In this document: positions 8,308 to 16,142 of the stretch, piece by piece | How positions within the stretch are numbered: the stretch's first letter is position 1 | Layout: the number at the start of each line of letters is the position of its first letter | From: Nitrospirota bacterium | Lineage (GTDB): Bacteria > Nitrospirota > UBA9217 | Direction of reading: 5' to 3' | Assembly (NCBI GenBank): GCA_021788515.1 | Contig: JAJYKN010000001.1 | Coordinates: 1 to 17,496 of the forward strand | DNA length: 17,496 nt | Notes under the pieces: model-generated | Databases searched by the model: none | Seen by the model: the letters and a program-made list of their open reading frames with translations, nothing else | What the model was told of the DNA's origin: nothing | Made by a program: the position numbers and the translations under genes

Positions 8308-8955
8308 TTACCCGAGAACGGCCGTCACTTTGTTGAAAATGTCGTTGATGCTGCCGACGCCCATGACGGTCTTCATGATGTTCTTTTTGGAGTAGTAATC
8401 GATGAGCGGCGCGGTCTGCTGGGTATAGACTTCGAGCCGTTTTTTGATCGTCGCTTCCTTGTCGTCGTCACGCTGGTACAGCTCGCCGCCGCACTTGTCG
8501 CACACGCCGTCTTTTTTCGGGGGAGAGAAATGGATATTGTACATCTGCTGGCATTTCTTGCAGGTCCTGCGGCCGGTGAGGCGCTTCAGGAGGTCGTTCA
8601 TGTCCACGTCGATGTTGAGAGCGATGGTGAGGGGCGTCCCCGTGTTGGCGAGAATCTTGTCGAGTGCTTCCGCCTGAGCCGTGTTGCGCGGGAACCCGTC
8701 GAGGATGAACCCTGCTTTACAGTCGGGCTGTTTGATACGCTCTTCCACGAGACCGAGCACGATTTTGTCCGACACAAGGCCGCCCGAGTCCATGATGACC
8801 TTGGCCTCCTTGCCGAGCGGCGTGCCGTCTGCTACTGCTTTGCGAAGAATATCTCCCGTGGAAATCTGAGGAATCTTGTACTTCTCAATCAGCATCTTTG
8901 CCTGCGTACCTTTACCGGCACCAGGAGCTCCGAGCAGAACCACCCTCTTGGCCAT
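8308..8955 (-). CDS. adk: Adenylate kinase, zinc-finger LID type
   Basis: Converts AMP + ATP to 2 ADP in the cytoplasm (215 aa, long form). The P-loop GAPGAGKGT lies at 9-17, with the AMP-binding segment STGDILR at 32-38, GFPRN at 87-91 and LTGRR at 126-130. The LID domain carries a structural zinc site, Cys 132, 135, 152, 155. Start ATG after GGAGGATCG. It is immediately upstream of sat in the same orientation, which makes sense because APS reduction releases AMP and sulfate activation consumes two ATP equivalents. Whether it shares a transcript with sat is inferred from orientation and the 75-base gap. Confidence 0.96.
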   Translation of the reverse strand: MAKRVVLLGAPGAGKGTQAKMLIEKYKIPQISTGDILRKAVADGTPLGKEAKVIMDSGGLVSDKIVLGLVEERIKQPDCKAGFILDGFPRNTAQAEALDKILANTGTPLTIALNIDVDMNDLLKRLTGRRTCKKCQQMYNIHFSPPKKDGVCDKCGGELYQRDDDKEATIKKRLEVYTQQTAPLIDYYSKKNIMKTVMGVGSINDIFNKVTAVLG

Positions 8956-9004
8956 GGGAACGATCCTCCGTAAAGTAGAAGAGATTATTTTCAGAAGAGA
9001 AACT

Positions 9005-9028
9005 AAAAAAGGGCGTAATAAACCCTTT
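9005..9028 (-). terminator. Weak intrinsic terminator after rdgB
   Basis: AAAGGG (9008-9013 on the plus strand) pairs with CCCTTT (9023-9028) around a 9-base loop. Read on the minus strand the hairpin runs into six T. It lies about 80 bases past rdgB and just ahead of adk, so it could separate the two. The stem is short. Confidence 0.4.
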
Positions 9029-9106
9029 GTGTTTTTAACCGGCCTATGATCGTTGAAAACGAGTTATTTTTCAAGTTAAAAATTATAATTTGAATATTAG
9101 TTTTGT

Positions 9107-9709
9107 TTATAAATGGAGGTACGAGTGAAGAAATTCTGATAATTTTTCAAGAGCTTTGCCCCTGTGGCTGAGCTTATCTTTCTCTTCCCCGGTCATCTCG
9201 GCAAAAGTCCTTTTGCAACTCTTTGGAAGGAAAACCGGGTCATATCCGAACCCGGTCTTGCCCTTTGGTTCATGGCCGATGCAACCTTTTGCATATCCGA
9301 GAAAGGTCTTTACGGTCCCATCCGGAAAAGCCAGGGCCATGCAGCAGACGAACTGTGCTCCTCTTTTATCATCCGGCACGTCCTTGAGTTCGGCAAGGAG
9401 CTTTTCATAATTTCTGACGTCGTTTCCGCCCCCTGATCCACCGGCATACCGTGCGGAGTACACTCCCGGAGCTCCGCCGAGAGCATCAACTTCGAGGCCG
9501 GAGTCGTCGGCCAGCGCAGGCTTTCCCGCGCACCGGCATACTTCGACCGCCTTTTTCACCGCATTCCCCTCGAAGGTGCTCCTGTCCTCCACTGTTTCCG
9601 GACAGTCCGGAAAATTGTCGAGGGAGAGAATCGTTATCGGAAGACCCACAATGATCCGCCTGATTTCTTCGATTTTCTTTTTATTCCGCGTAGCGAGTAC
9701 GATTTCCAT
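9107..9709 (-). CDS. rdgB: XTP/dITP diphosphatase (Ham1/RdgB family)
   Basis: House-cleaning enzyme that hydrolyses non-canonical purine nucleoside triphosphates (XTP, ITP, dITP) to monophosphate and PPi. It has 200 aa, normal for the family. Family marks: N-terminal [12 protein letters not shown] at 5-16, the metal-binding [12 protein letters not shown] at 68-79, [10 protein letters not shown] at 81-90, GFGYDPVF at 153-160 and the terminal SHRGKA at 181-186. The start ATG has AAGGAACAGG upstream. The gene is followed by 151 AT-rich bases before adk and lies 262 bases after the histidine kinase. It has no special link to sulfate reduction. Confidence 0.95.
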   Translation of the reverse strand: MEIVLATRNKKKIEEIRRIIVGLPITILSLDNFPDCPETVEDRSTFEGNAVKKAVEVCRCAGKPALADDSGLEVDALGGAPGVYSARYAGGSGGGNDVRNYEKLLAELKDVPDDKRGAQFVCCMALAFPDGTVKTFLGYAKGCIGHEPKGKTGFGYDPVFLPKSCKRTFAEMTGEEKDKLSHRGKALEKLSEFLHSYLHL

Positions 9710-9971
9710 ACCTGTTCCTTACTGCTATTGTCTGCCCTCTGTTCCGACTGCTGTCTTGCCGGATTTAACAAGGCGCCACAGTAGCATAAACAGGGAAGAT
9801 TTGCAACAGGAAGGAACTTCAGTTTTCGATGGGTATTTGGGGGAACCCCGTTTTTGTTCACGCTGCCGCTCTCTGCGTCGGCAGTAAACAGCGGAAGAGA
9901 GAGCATCTCGCACGTGACGAACTCCGGCCCCGCCTTGCCGGTCACGGGACCAGGGAGGGCGCGCTCGGGCC
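9710..9971. other. Intergenic between histidine kinase and rdgB
   Basis: No credible gene. A 6-bp inverted repeat (CTGCCG 9863-9868, CGGCAG 9879-9884) and a short GGGG/CCCC hairpin at 9839-9849, followed by TTTTT on the plus strand, are the only structures seen. Neither is a clear terminator for the kinase. Confidence 0.35.
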
Positions 9972-12134
9972 TTACGAGGAGCGTGATGATTGCAGCGTTG
10001 CGTCGAGTATCCGCCGCATCACCGTAAGGAGCTCCCGGGATTCAAAGGGCTTTTGGAGGAAGCCGGCTATTTCTTTAATATCTTCTTTTTCCGCCACATA
10101 TTTCATATACCCGGAAACAGCAAGGATCTTTATATTCGGCTTGATCGCGCGCATCCGCTTGATAAGCTCCCTGCCGTCAATCTTCGGCATCACCATGTCG
10201 GTTATCACCAGTGAGATCTCATGCGACATCTTCTCAAAGAGATCCAGCGCTTCGGCCGGGTCACTGGTTGCAAATACCTTGTAGCCGTGGGTCGTCAACG
10301 CCTCCTCGACGCCGCTCAGCACATGCTCTTCGTCATCGACGAACAAGATCACTTCGCTCCCGCCAAGGGGTTTTGGCGCCTCTTTGACGGCCGACAGGCT
10401 GAGCGAGCGCGCCACAGGCAGATAGACGATAAAGGTGCTTCCGACGCCGAGCTTGCTCTGGACAACGATGTATCCCTTGTGCTCGTTGACGGCCCCGTAG
10501 ACCATGGACAGGCCGAGCCCCGTACCCTTTCCCCGCTCTTTGGTCGTGAAAAAAGGCTCGAAGATCTTTTGCAGGATATCGCCCGGGATGCCGCTGCCCG
10601 TGTCGACCACGCTCAGCTGCACATAGGCCCCCGGCACAACATAGGGCGGCACGTCCGGCATGCCGGGAGCGACCTCCCGATACCGCGTTGCAATAACGAT
10701 GCGCCCGCCCTGCGGCATGGCGTCCCGGGCATTGACAATGAGGTTCATGATGACCTGTTCGAGCTGGTTCGCATCGCCCTGAATGATCGGCAGCTGATTG
10801 TCGAGTTCCAGCCTCAGGTCAATGTTCTTGTCGATAATCCGCTCGAGAAGCTTGATCGTGTCGTAAACAACATTATTGAGGTTGAGCGGCGAGATCTCGT
10901 AGGCGCTCTCGCGGGCAAAACCGAGCAGTTTCGAGATCAGCCCCCCGGTATTCCTCGATACGTCTTCGACGACCTGCAGGCTCCGGAGCGCTTTCGGCTC
11001 CATGATGGCATGGCGGCGGATGACCTCCGTATGGCTGAGAATGGCGGTCAGCATATTGGAAAAATCGTGCGCGATGCCGCCGGCAAGCACGCCGATGGAG
11101 TCCATCTTCTGCGACTGAAACAGATGGTCCTGGAGCTTCTTCTTCTCGGTGATGTCCCGGTAAAAGGATTGAATAAAGAGCTCGTTGTTGACGCTGATCG
11201 ATTTGGAGCTGATCTCCAGGTGGAGCGGCGTTCCGTCTCTTTTGTTGTGGCTCGTTTCGTACACCAGGGACTCTCCGGCAAGGATGCGGCGCCTTCTCTC
11301 AGCCGCCGCTTCCCGGTTCGGATCGAGCTCCAGCAGGGATATATGGATCCCGACAAGCGCCTCCTTGGTGAACCCGTGCATGAGACAGGCCTTTTCATTG
11401 GCATTGACGATGATGCCGTTCCGGTCGAGGACGATGATGCCGTCGGTCGCGTTTTCGAAGAGCGACCTATGCCACTGCTCGGACGTTTGCAGTTCCTTGG
11501 TCCGTTCCTCGACGACCTCCTCAAGCTGGTTTGAATAACGCTCGAGCTTCTGCTTCTCCTGCGCGAGCTCGTATTGAAGGCTGAGCTCATTCAGCATTGT
11601 TTTTTGATTCAGGATTCTCGAAGTGAGGGCGATAGAGAACGTCGAGATCATAAAAACATTGTTCGCGATAAATATTGGCACATTGGTGATCGTATCGAAG
11701 ATCAGCAGGGGGATAATATAAACTCCATAGATCGTTATGGAGACGATGATCGCAAGGGGCAGGTTGAATGGGATAAAGCTGAGCACCGTAATGATGATAA
11801 GGTTGATGCCTGCATAATACGACGAGGTGTGGCCGCCAAAGGACAGGATCATCAGCTCCACGGTAACCGCCGATAAGATCGTCATGGTGCTGATGATGGC
11901 ATACTGATACGTGCTGTTTCGCTTGAGGTTGTTGAGAAAGTAGGCGACGATGAAAGCTGCCGTTATGCAGAACCGGTAGAAAATAAACCGTCGAAAATTT
12001 TCCGGCGTTACAAAGTAATCGGCAATTCCGATGAAGGGAAAGAGAACACTGCCGATGATCAATACTTTGCTGATCCAGAACTGACTTTTTTCTGCGATCT
12101 GCTGTTCCAGGTATTGTTCTTTATTCATTATCAT
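9972..12134 (-). CDS. Membrane-bound PAS hybrid sensor histidine kinase with C-terminal receiver
   Basis: Membrane sensor kinase of 720 aa. Domain order: about six transmembrane helices (25-43, 50-69, 79-99, 106-123, 125-147, 153-174), a coiled coil (180-220), a PAS domain (222-330), and a phospho-acceptor helix with His 356 in GGIAHDFSN. The ATPase domain has N-box [10 protein letters not shown] 464-473, G1 DTGSGIPG 511-518, F-box FEPFFTTK 525-532 and G2 GKGTGLGLS 535-543. A receiver (594-712) carries Asp 646 as phospho-acceptor and Lys 695. All catalytic residues are present. The membrane part has almost no periplasmic loops, suggesting it senses something in or at the membrane. It lies 75 bases after the methyltransferase on the same strand, probably in one operon. 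A second ATG at 12128 is an alternative start. No output domain is attached, so it may signal through its receiver to another partner. Confidence 0.9.
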   Translation of the reverse strand: MIMNKEQYLEQQIAEKSQFWISKVLIIGSVLFPFIGIADYFVTPENFRRFIFYRFCITAAFIVAYFLNNLKRNSTYQYAIISTMTILSAVTVELMILSFGGHTSSYYAGINLIIITVLSFIPFNLPLAIIVSITIYGVYIIPLLIFDTITNVPIFIANNVFMISTFSIALTSRILNQKTMLNELSLQYELAQEKQKLERYSNQLEEVVEERTKELQTSEQWHRSLFENATDGIIVLDRNGIIVNANEKACLMHGFTKEALVGIHISLLELDPNREAAAERRRRILAGESLVYETSHNKRDGTPLHLEISSKSISVNNELFIQSFYRDITEKKKLQDHLFQSQKMDSIGVLAGGIAHDFSNMLTAILSHTEVIRRHAIMEPKALRSLQVVEDVSRNTGGLISKLLGFARESAYEISPLNLNNVVYDTIKLLERIIDKNIDLRLELDNQLPIIQGDANQLEQVIMNLIVNARDAMPQGGRIVIATRYREVAPGMPDVPPYVVPGAYVQLSVVDTGSGIPGDILQKIFEPFFTTKERGKGTGLGLSMVYGAVNEHKGYIVVQSKLGVGSTFIVYLPVARSLSLSAVKEAPKPLGGSEVILFVDDEEHVLSGVEEALTTHGYKVFATSDPAEALDLFEKMSHEISLVITDMVMPKIDGRELIKRMRAIKPNIKILAVSGYMKYVAEKEDIKEIAGFLQKPFESRELLTVMRRILDATLQSSRSS

Positions 12135-12209
12135 CGCTCAAGGTGTTTCCTGATGCTCGTACCGGGAGGCAGTCCGTCACGCGGCACGGCGCAACCGCGG
12201 TCATTCCAC

Positions 12210-13247
12210 TTACCGGAGTGCCTTGAAGAAGAGGATAACCCCCGATCCATCACGGGCGGTGGTTATTTTTTCGGCGGGGATATCCGCTTTTCCAAACAGG
12301 GTCCACATGTCCTCCTCCGTGCGTTGCAGAAAAGCATCCCAGTTGACCAGCCAGTGATAATCGAACGTCCGGTAGCGGCGACTGTCCTTAAAGGAAGCGA
12401 CCAGGCATCCCCCCGGATTAAGCAGATGGTGCAGTGCGCGGAGCAGGCGGGCAAGCATGTCATCTGAAAGGTAGTCGAAAAAACCCACACTGTAGATCAC
12501 ATCCTGGAGACCAAACTCTTTTTCGTTTCGCTCCTCGCTGATCATCTTTATTGCATTGTATTTGCGGAAGGCGATCTGTCCTGATGAATAACCGGCTTGT
12601 GCAATCCGGTTTTCAGAAAACGTCAGCGCGTCGGAATCGAAGTCCAGGCAGGTAATGCGGGCATTGCTTTTTTTTATGGTTGGGGCGAGTTCTACGACCT
12701 CATGGCAGGGGCCGCAGGCAATATCGAGAATACGCGGTTCTTTTCTGTTCTGGAGTTCGGATGTGAGCAGTTCAAATAATTTATCTCTGCGCGCTCGTAC
12801 GGCAACGGCAAGTGTGGTGGAAAGGAAGTATCGATCTAAATAAAGTCCGATATTCTTTGACCGGGCGCTGTTCTGGTAAACGCCTTCAAGGGTCAGATAG
12901 TCTCCCGGATACCCTTGCGGCCAGATGCGTGCACGGTTCATAAAATAGCTTTTTGCGAACAGCGCCTGTGTTTTTTCCCGAAATGCGACCTGGGCAGCTT
13001 TGATAAGCGCCGTATCCTGCCTTGCCGCCTTTTCAAAGGATTCAGCGGCAGTGCACATATCCGTGATCGCTTCTGCTGTCGATGCGGCAAGAAGACCGGG
13101 ATCCGCGAGCGGGTCCGCGCTTTTCCGGTCGAGGTGCTCCAGCCGGCCGCGAAAACGTTCTATCGCGGTATCGAGCAAGGCACTGTCTTTCTGTCGCTGC
13201 CCTGCTCTTGATTCGGGATCGCGCTGATCGGCTGCTCCATCCTCCAT
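12210..13247 (-). CDS. Class I SAM-dependent methyltransferase, PhcB-like (tentative)
   Basis: Cytoplasmic methyltransferase of 345 aa. The SAM-binding fold is seen as motif I ILDIACGPC at 173-181, the acidic strand end at Asp 202 (CLDFDSD), the catalytic-region segment YSVGFFDYLSDD at 252-263 and LNPGGCLVASF at 276-286. Ahead of it are a helical N-terminal domain and a conserved QGYPGDYLTLE segment at 111-121. This GYPGD block followed by a methyltransferase resembles proteins annotated as 3-hydroxypalmitate methyl ester synthase (PhcB type), from memory and not tested; the substrate is unknown. I place the start at ATG 13247 because AAGGAG lies 6 bases upstream. The frame stays open to TTG 13280, which would add 11 residues. 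It heads the operon with the hybrid kinase. Confidence 0.8.
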   Translation of the reverse strand: MEDGAADQRDPESRAGQRQKDSALLDTAIERFRGRLEHLDRKSADPLADPGLLAASTAEAITDMCTAAESFEKAARQDTALIKAAQVAFREKTQALFAKSYFMNRARIWPQGYPGDYLTLEGVYQNSARSKNIGLYLDRYFLSTTLAVAVRARRDKLFELLTSELQNRKEPRILDIACGPCHEVVELAPTIKKSNARITCLDFDSDALTFSENRIAQAGYSSGQIAFRKYNAIKMISEERNEKEFGLQDVIYSVGFFDYLSDDMLARLLRALHHLLNPGGCLVASFKDSRRYRTFDYHWLVNWDAFLQRTEEDMWTLFGKADIPAEKITTARDGSGVILFFKALR

Positions 13248-13342
13248 CTCGTTCTCCTTAACCATCGGATCTGTTTTCAAAACATCCAGTCGGGACCCTT
13301 CCGTTCCATGGACCGATAAACCCGGAAAGACACAATTTATTT

Positions 13343-13371
13343 AGTGTACCATATTGCTTTCCCGAATTCAA
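13343..13371 (-). promoter_or_regulatory. Sigma-70-like promoter for the methyltransferase-kinase operon
   Basis: On the minus strand TTGAAT (13366-13371), a 17-base spacer and TACACT (13343-13348), with TGG just before the -10 as in extended -10 promoters. Transcription would start near 13336, giving a leader of about 90 bases. Confidence 0.55.
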
Positions 13372-13390
13372 TCGCAAAACATCGCAAAAT
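13371..13390. promoter_or_regulatory. Tandem 10-bp direct repeat, possible activator site
   Basis: ATCGCAAAAC and ATCGCAAAAT follow each other directly (9 of 10 bases identical), one helical turn apart. They abut the -35 hexamer of the methyltransferase promoter, in the place expected for a response-regulator-type activator. Binding is inferred only. Confidence 0.4.
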
Positions 13391-13768
13391 CAACAGACAT
13401 TGTCATTTTGGAATTACACAGAAGAAACTTCGCGTGAGCAGGGACCTGCGTATGAAAGGCTGCTGCATCGTGCCGGAACAACGGGGCCGCGGACGAACCC
13501 GGTAAGTCGATCAATCTTCAGTGGAGCCCCCTCCGGCAGAAGCCGGGGGATTGCAAGTCGCGGGATTCATGCGAATACTGAAGCGCCAGCGTACAAACCT
13601 CCCCTCTTCCGCCGAAGGGAAGCAAAAGAACTCTTCATTGATACTTCAAGGGAACCTCATAACTCACAGAAAGTGACGAATAGGGGACGGATGGGATAGG
13701 AATATGGAAATAAGTTAAATTCTCCTTCCAGATTTCGACGTTATCTGGCGAAAAATTGCATTTTTTCA
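13391..13768. other. Non-coding divergent intergenic with a GC-rich hairpin
   Basis: No credible gene is seen here. A 99-codon frame at 13400-13699 has low-complexity, repeat-like composition and no Shine-Dalgarno. A hairpin with arms 13530-13537 and 13542-13549 (CCTCCGGC / GCCGGGGG, loop AGAA) is the most stable structure. A similar GGAGCCCC...GGCAG.AGC...GGGGG pattern occurs on the opposite strand at 15600-15636, after the second LuxR gene. It matched no riboswitch or small RNA that I recognise. Confidence 0.45.
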
Positions 13769-13797
13769 TTGACAGTTTAGTGCAAAAATGAAAGAAT
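13769..13797 (+). promoter_or_regulatory. Sigma-70-like promoter for the tandem LuxR genes
   Basis: Consensus -35 TTGACA (13769-13774), 17-base spacer, -10 AAGAAT (13792-13797, 4 of 6 consensus). Predicted start near 13804, about 40 bases before the ATG of the first regulator. Confidence 0.55.
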
Positions 13798-13802
13798 CAA
13801 AA

Positions 13803-13818
13803 TATGCCATTCGGCATA
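13803..13818. promoter_or_regulatory. Perfect palindrome at the predicted transcription start, likely operator
   Basis: TATGCC-ATTC-GGCATA is a perfect 6-bp inverted repeat with a 4-base centre. It covers the predicted +1 of the LuxR promoter, where a bound dimer would block transcription. Its size suits a LuxR-type HTH dimer, so autoregulation is a reasonable guess. It could instead be a leader hairpin. Confidence 0.45.
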
Positions 13819-13843
13819 GAATAATGGGGAAAGTGAGAGCAGT

Positions 13844-14698
13844 ATGGTTCGTTTGACATCAGGCAATCTCCATAAACTTCAGGACTGCATTCGCGAGCTT
13901 TACTCCGATCCGGACATCAAGTCCTTTCCTGACCATATCATACAGGTCGCTTCCAAAATTATCCCTTCCGGCGTGATCTCTTTCGCCACAATCTCCCGAA
14001 AAAAGCAAAAACTGTGCTATGCCGGGCAGGCTTCCCTTCGGGAATGGGAGGGATTGGACGCTTTTGTCAGGCACATGGATGAGCACCCGATTTTAAACTA
14101 CTTGCACTCCGATCTGCTGAGAACGCACCGCTTCAGGGAAGAGATCGAGCAGGCGATGGACAAGCGGTTCCCCTCCTTGCGACAGGCCCAGCACTATACC
14201 GCGGCAAAAATATCGGATGCACTTACAAACCGCCGGTATCGGGCACTGGGGCTGTACAATGATTTTTTCCGGAAAAACGAGTCCGACTACCAGCTTTTGA
14301 TCTCGTTCCTTCCTTCGGGAAACGCCTATTCCCTGATCTCGTTTAACCGGGACAAAAAGGATTTCACGGAAGAGGAACGGCTCGTCTTAAACCTCCTGGC
14401 TCCTCATATCGCACAGGCGTACAAGAATTCGGCGGCCTATGAAAAGGCGCGGCAGGCTTTTACCGGGCTGGAGAGTTCAAGGAAATCACTCAAATCCTAT
14501 GGGCTTACCTACCGGGAGGAAGATGTTCTCTCCTGGGTGGCCCAGGGCAAGACCAATGCAGAAACGGCCAGGATACTGAACATAGCCCCGGGGACCGTCA
14601 AAATTCATCTGGAAAAGGTATATCAGAAACTGGGGGTAGAGAACCGGACAGCCGCGACATCGGTTGCGATGGGGATAAAGGACACGAAAAAAGAATAA
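13844..14698 (+). CDS. LuxR-type transcriptional regulator with GAF-like sensor domain (paralog 1)
   Basis: DNA-binding regulator of 284 aa. The N-terminal part (about 1-195) is a GAF-like ligand or signal domain of the kind common in solo LuxR regulators. It shows DEHPIL at 79-84, LGLYNDFFRK at 135-144 and NRDKKDFTEEER at 168-179. The conserved Trp/Tyr/Asp set of acyl-homoserine-lactone binders is not apparent, so it is probably not an AHL receptor. The LuxR HTH spans about 219-275 (LTYREEDVL, VAQGKTNAETA, NIAPGTVKIHLEKVYQKLG). It has no receiver domain, so it is not an orthodox response regulator. It starts at ATG 13844 with a weak purine-rich site, and is followed after 34 bases by its paralog. 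It is transcribed away from the methyltransferase-kinase operon, suggesting it may control those genes. Confidence 0.88.
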   Translation: MVRLTSGNLHKLQDCIRELYSDPDIKSFPDHIIQVASKIIPSGVISFATISRKKQKLCYAGQASLREWEGLDAFVRHMDEHPILNYLHSDLLRTHRFREEIEQAMDKRFPSLRQAQHYTAAKISDALTNRRYRALGLYNDFFRKNESDYQLLISFLPSGNAYSLISFNRDKKDFTEEERLVLNLLAPHIAQAYKNSAAYEKARQAFTGLESSRKSLKSYGLTYREEDVLSWVAQGKTNAETARILNIAPGTVKIHLEKVYQKLGVENRTAATSVAMGIKDTKKE

Positions 14699-14732
14699 AG
14701 GCTGATACGGCTCCGACAGAGGAAGACCCGCC

Positions 14733-15599
14733 ATGGCTCGCTTAACCAACCGCAATCTTCAAAAGCTTCAGGAATGCATCCTGGAAATATATTCCGATCT
14801 GAGCAGGGAAACCTTTCATGCGACTATGGTATCGGCGATAGCAAAGGCGATCCCGGCATCGTCGGTAGGATACGCTGAAGTCAGCGTTGCGAACAGCGCA
14901 CTTTCAAAAAATGTCATAGAGCCTTTCATTGCTCTTTCCCTTGAGGAGGTGACCGCGTTTCAAATGTATCTGCACGAACACCCTCTCATGCCCCTCATTT
15001 ATCCGCAAGGAACGAGTCATCCCTTTAAAAAAGACATCACAAACTTCAGGGTCGGCAAGCAGAGCTCTCACGAAGACATATTTATAGGAACGGCGCTGAA
15101 GATCCACGATATGCTTACGAAGAGCCAGTTTCACCGCCTCGGCATCTATAATGAATTTTACCGTAAGCTCAAGATAGAGCATCAGATGGTCGTGCTTCTA
15201 AGCTGCAGCAGCCGCTCTCTCAACAAAAATATTGCCGTCAACCGGGACAGGCGTGATTTCACGGAAGAGGAACGGCTCATTCTGAACCTCCTCGCGCCTC
15301 ATATCACGCAGGCGCTTATCAATGTGGAAGTCTGTGAAAAGGCGCGGCAGACCTTTGCCTCGCTGAAGAGTTCAAGGCAGTCACTCAAGTCCTATGGGCT
15401 TACGTACCGGGAGGAAGACATTCTCTACTGGGTTGCCCAGGGAAAGACCAATGCGGAAACAGCCGGGATATTGAAGATAGCGCCGGGAACCGTAAAAATT
15501 CATCTGGAAAAGATCTACCAAAAACTGGGGGTAGAGAACCGAACTGCCGCTTCAGCGTTGGCAATGGGGATTATCAACAACAGAAAGAATGTTGACTGA
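14733..15599 (+). CDS. LuxR-type transcriptional regulator with GAF-like sensor domain (paralog 2)
   Basis: Tandem paralog of the preceding gene, 288 aa, with the same layout. Its start has GAGGAAG 8 bases before the ATG. The opening (RLTNRNLQKLQECI) and the region from NRDRRDFTEEER (170-181) to the end match paralog 1 closely. The HTH block (about 221-277) is almost the same, including the recognition region PGTVKIHLEK. The central sensor part (about 22-130) has diverged strongly. That pattern suggests two regulators reading different inputs and binding the same or similar DNA sites, or forming heterodimers. The stop is followed by a hairpin, then the convergent deaminase gene. Confidence 0.88.
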   Translation: MARLTNRNLQKLQECILEIYSDLSRETFHATMVSAIAKAIPASSVGYAEVSVANSALSKNVIEPFIALSLEEVTAFQMYLHEHPLMPLIYPQGTSHPFKKDITNFRVGKQSSHEDIFIGTALKIHDMLTKSQFHRLGIYNEFYRKLKIEHQMVVLLSCSSRSLNKNIAVNRDRRDFTEEERLILNLLAPHITQALINVEVCEKARQTFASLKSSRQSLKSYGLTYREEDILYWVAQGKTNAETAGILKIAPGTVKIHLEKIYQKLGVENRTAASALAMGIINNRKNVD

Positions 15600-15631
15600 G
15601 GAGAACCCCCTTCCGCTACTGCCGGGGCTCC
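15600..15631 (+). terminator. GC-rich hairpin after the second LuxR gene
   Basis: GGAG-AA-CCCC (15600-15609) pairs with GGGGCTCC (15624-15631), leaving a 2-base bulge and a 14-base loop, directly after the stop codon. There is no T-run, so termination would be weak or Rho-assisted. It lies between convergent genes. Confidence 0.35.
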
Positions 15632-15665
15632 CCCAAATTACGCAACCTTCCGCCACGAGCGCTCT

Positions 15666-16112
15666 TTACGGCCTCTTTTTCCCGATGTCCTCGAACCAGA
15701 TCTCCGGTTCGGTCTGGATGAATTCCATCATGAGCATCATGCACCGGGACTCCTGCCGCACCTCGACGCTGACGCCGCGGCTTTTGAGCAGGGCTTCTTC
15801 GCCCTTGTAGGACATGTTCTCCCCAATGACCACGCGCGGGATGCCGTACAGCAGGATCGCCCCGCTGCACATGGCGCAGGGTGATAAGGTCGTGTAGAGC
15901 GTCGAGTCGCGATAAATCGCCGGCAAGAGCCGTCCTGCGTTCTCGAGCGCGTCCATCTCGGCGTGGAGAATAGCGCTTTCCTTTTGTACACGCCGGTTAT
16001 GTCCCCGTCCGATGATTTGGCCTTTGTACACGAGAACTGCGCCGATCGGTATCCCGCCCTCAGCCTTCCCTGCTTCGGCCTCTTCTATCGCTGCTGCCAT
16101 AAATTCGTCCAC
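15666..16112 (-). CDS. Cytosine deaminase of the yeast FCY1 type (CDA superfamily nucleobase deaminase)
   Basis: Zinc hydrolase predicted to convert cytosine to uracil (148 aa). The zinc/catalytic motifs are HAE (His 50, Glu 52) and PCAMC (Cys 79, Cys 82). It matches the yeast cytosine deaminase in details beyond the superfamily: EGGIPIGAVLV at 18-28, GRGHN with Asn 39 at 35-39, TLYTTLSPC at 71-79, YGIPRVVIGEN at 89-99, and the C-terminal WFEDIG at 139-144, whose Trp and Asp close the substrate pocket in yeast. These argue for a free-base deaminase rather than tRNA adenosine deaminase TadA. The start is GTG with GGGAGG 4 bases before it; an ATG four codons in is an alternative. It follows the ketopantoate-reductase-like gene by 30 bases. 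Confidence 0.82.
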   Translation of the reverse strand: MDEFMAAAIEEAEAGKAEGGIPIGAVLVYKGQIIGRGHNRRVQKESAILHAEMDALENAGRLLPAIYRDSTLYTTLSPCAMCSGAILLYGIPRVVIGENMSYKGEEALLKSRGVSVEVRQESRCMMLMMEFIQTEPEIWFEDIGKKRP

Positions 16113-16142
16113 GCACCCTCCCGGAGGCTTTATCGACGGTAT

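Noticed and set aside
8289..9051. ATCATAGGCC word shared between both flanks of adk
   Set aside because: A 10-base match is too short to claim a repeat flanking the gene.
10221..11534. 437-codon open frame on the plus strand
   Set aside because: It lies wholly antisense to the histidine kinase, whose catalytic boxes are all intact. The plus frame shows no family features.
13400..13600. Riboswitch or structured small RNA upstream of the LuxR genes
   Set aside because: I compared it mentally with cobalamin, c-di-GMP, SRP and RNase P signatures and found no conserved core. It also sits upstream of the predicted promoter.
13400..13699. 99-codon frame in the divergent intergenic
   Set aside because: No ribosome-binding site, low-complexity composition, spans a stable GC hairpin, and matches no family known to me.
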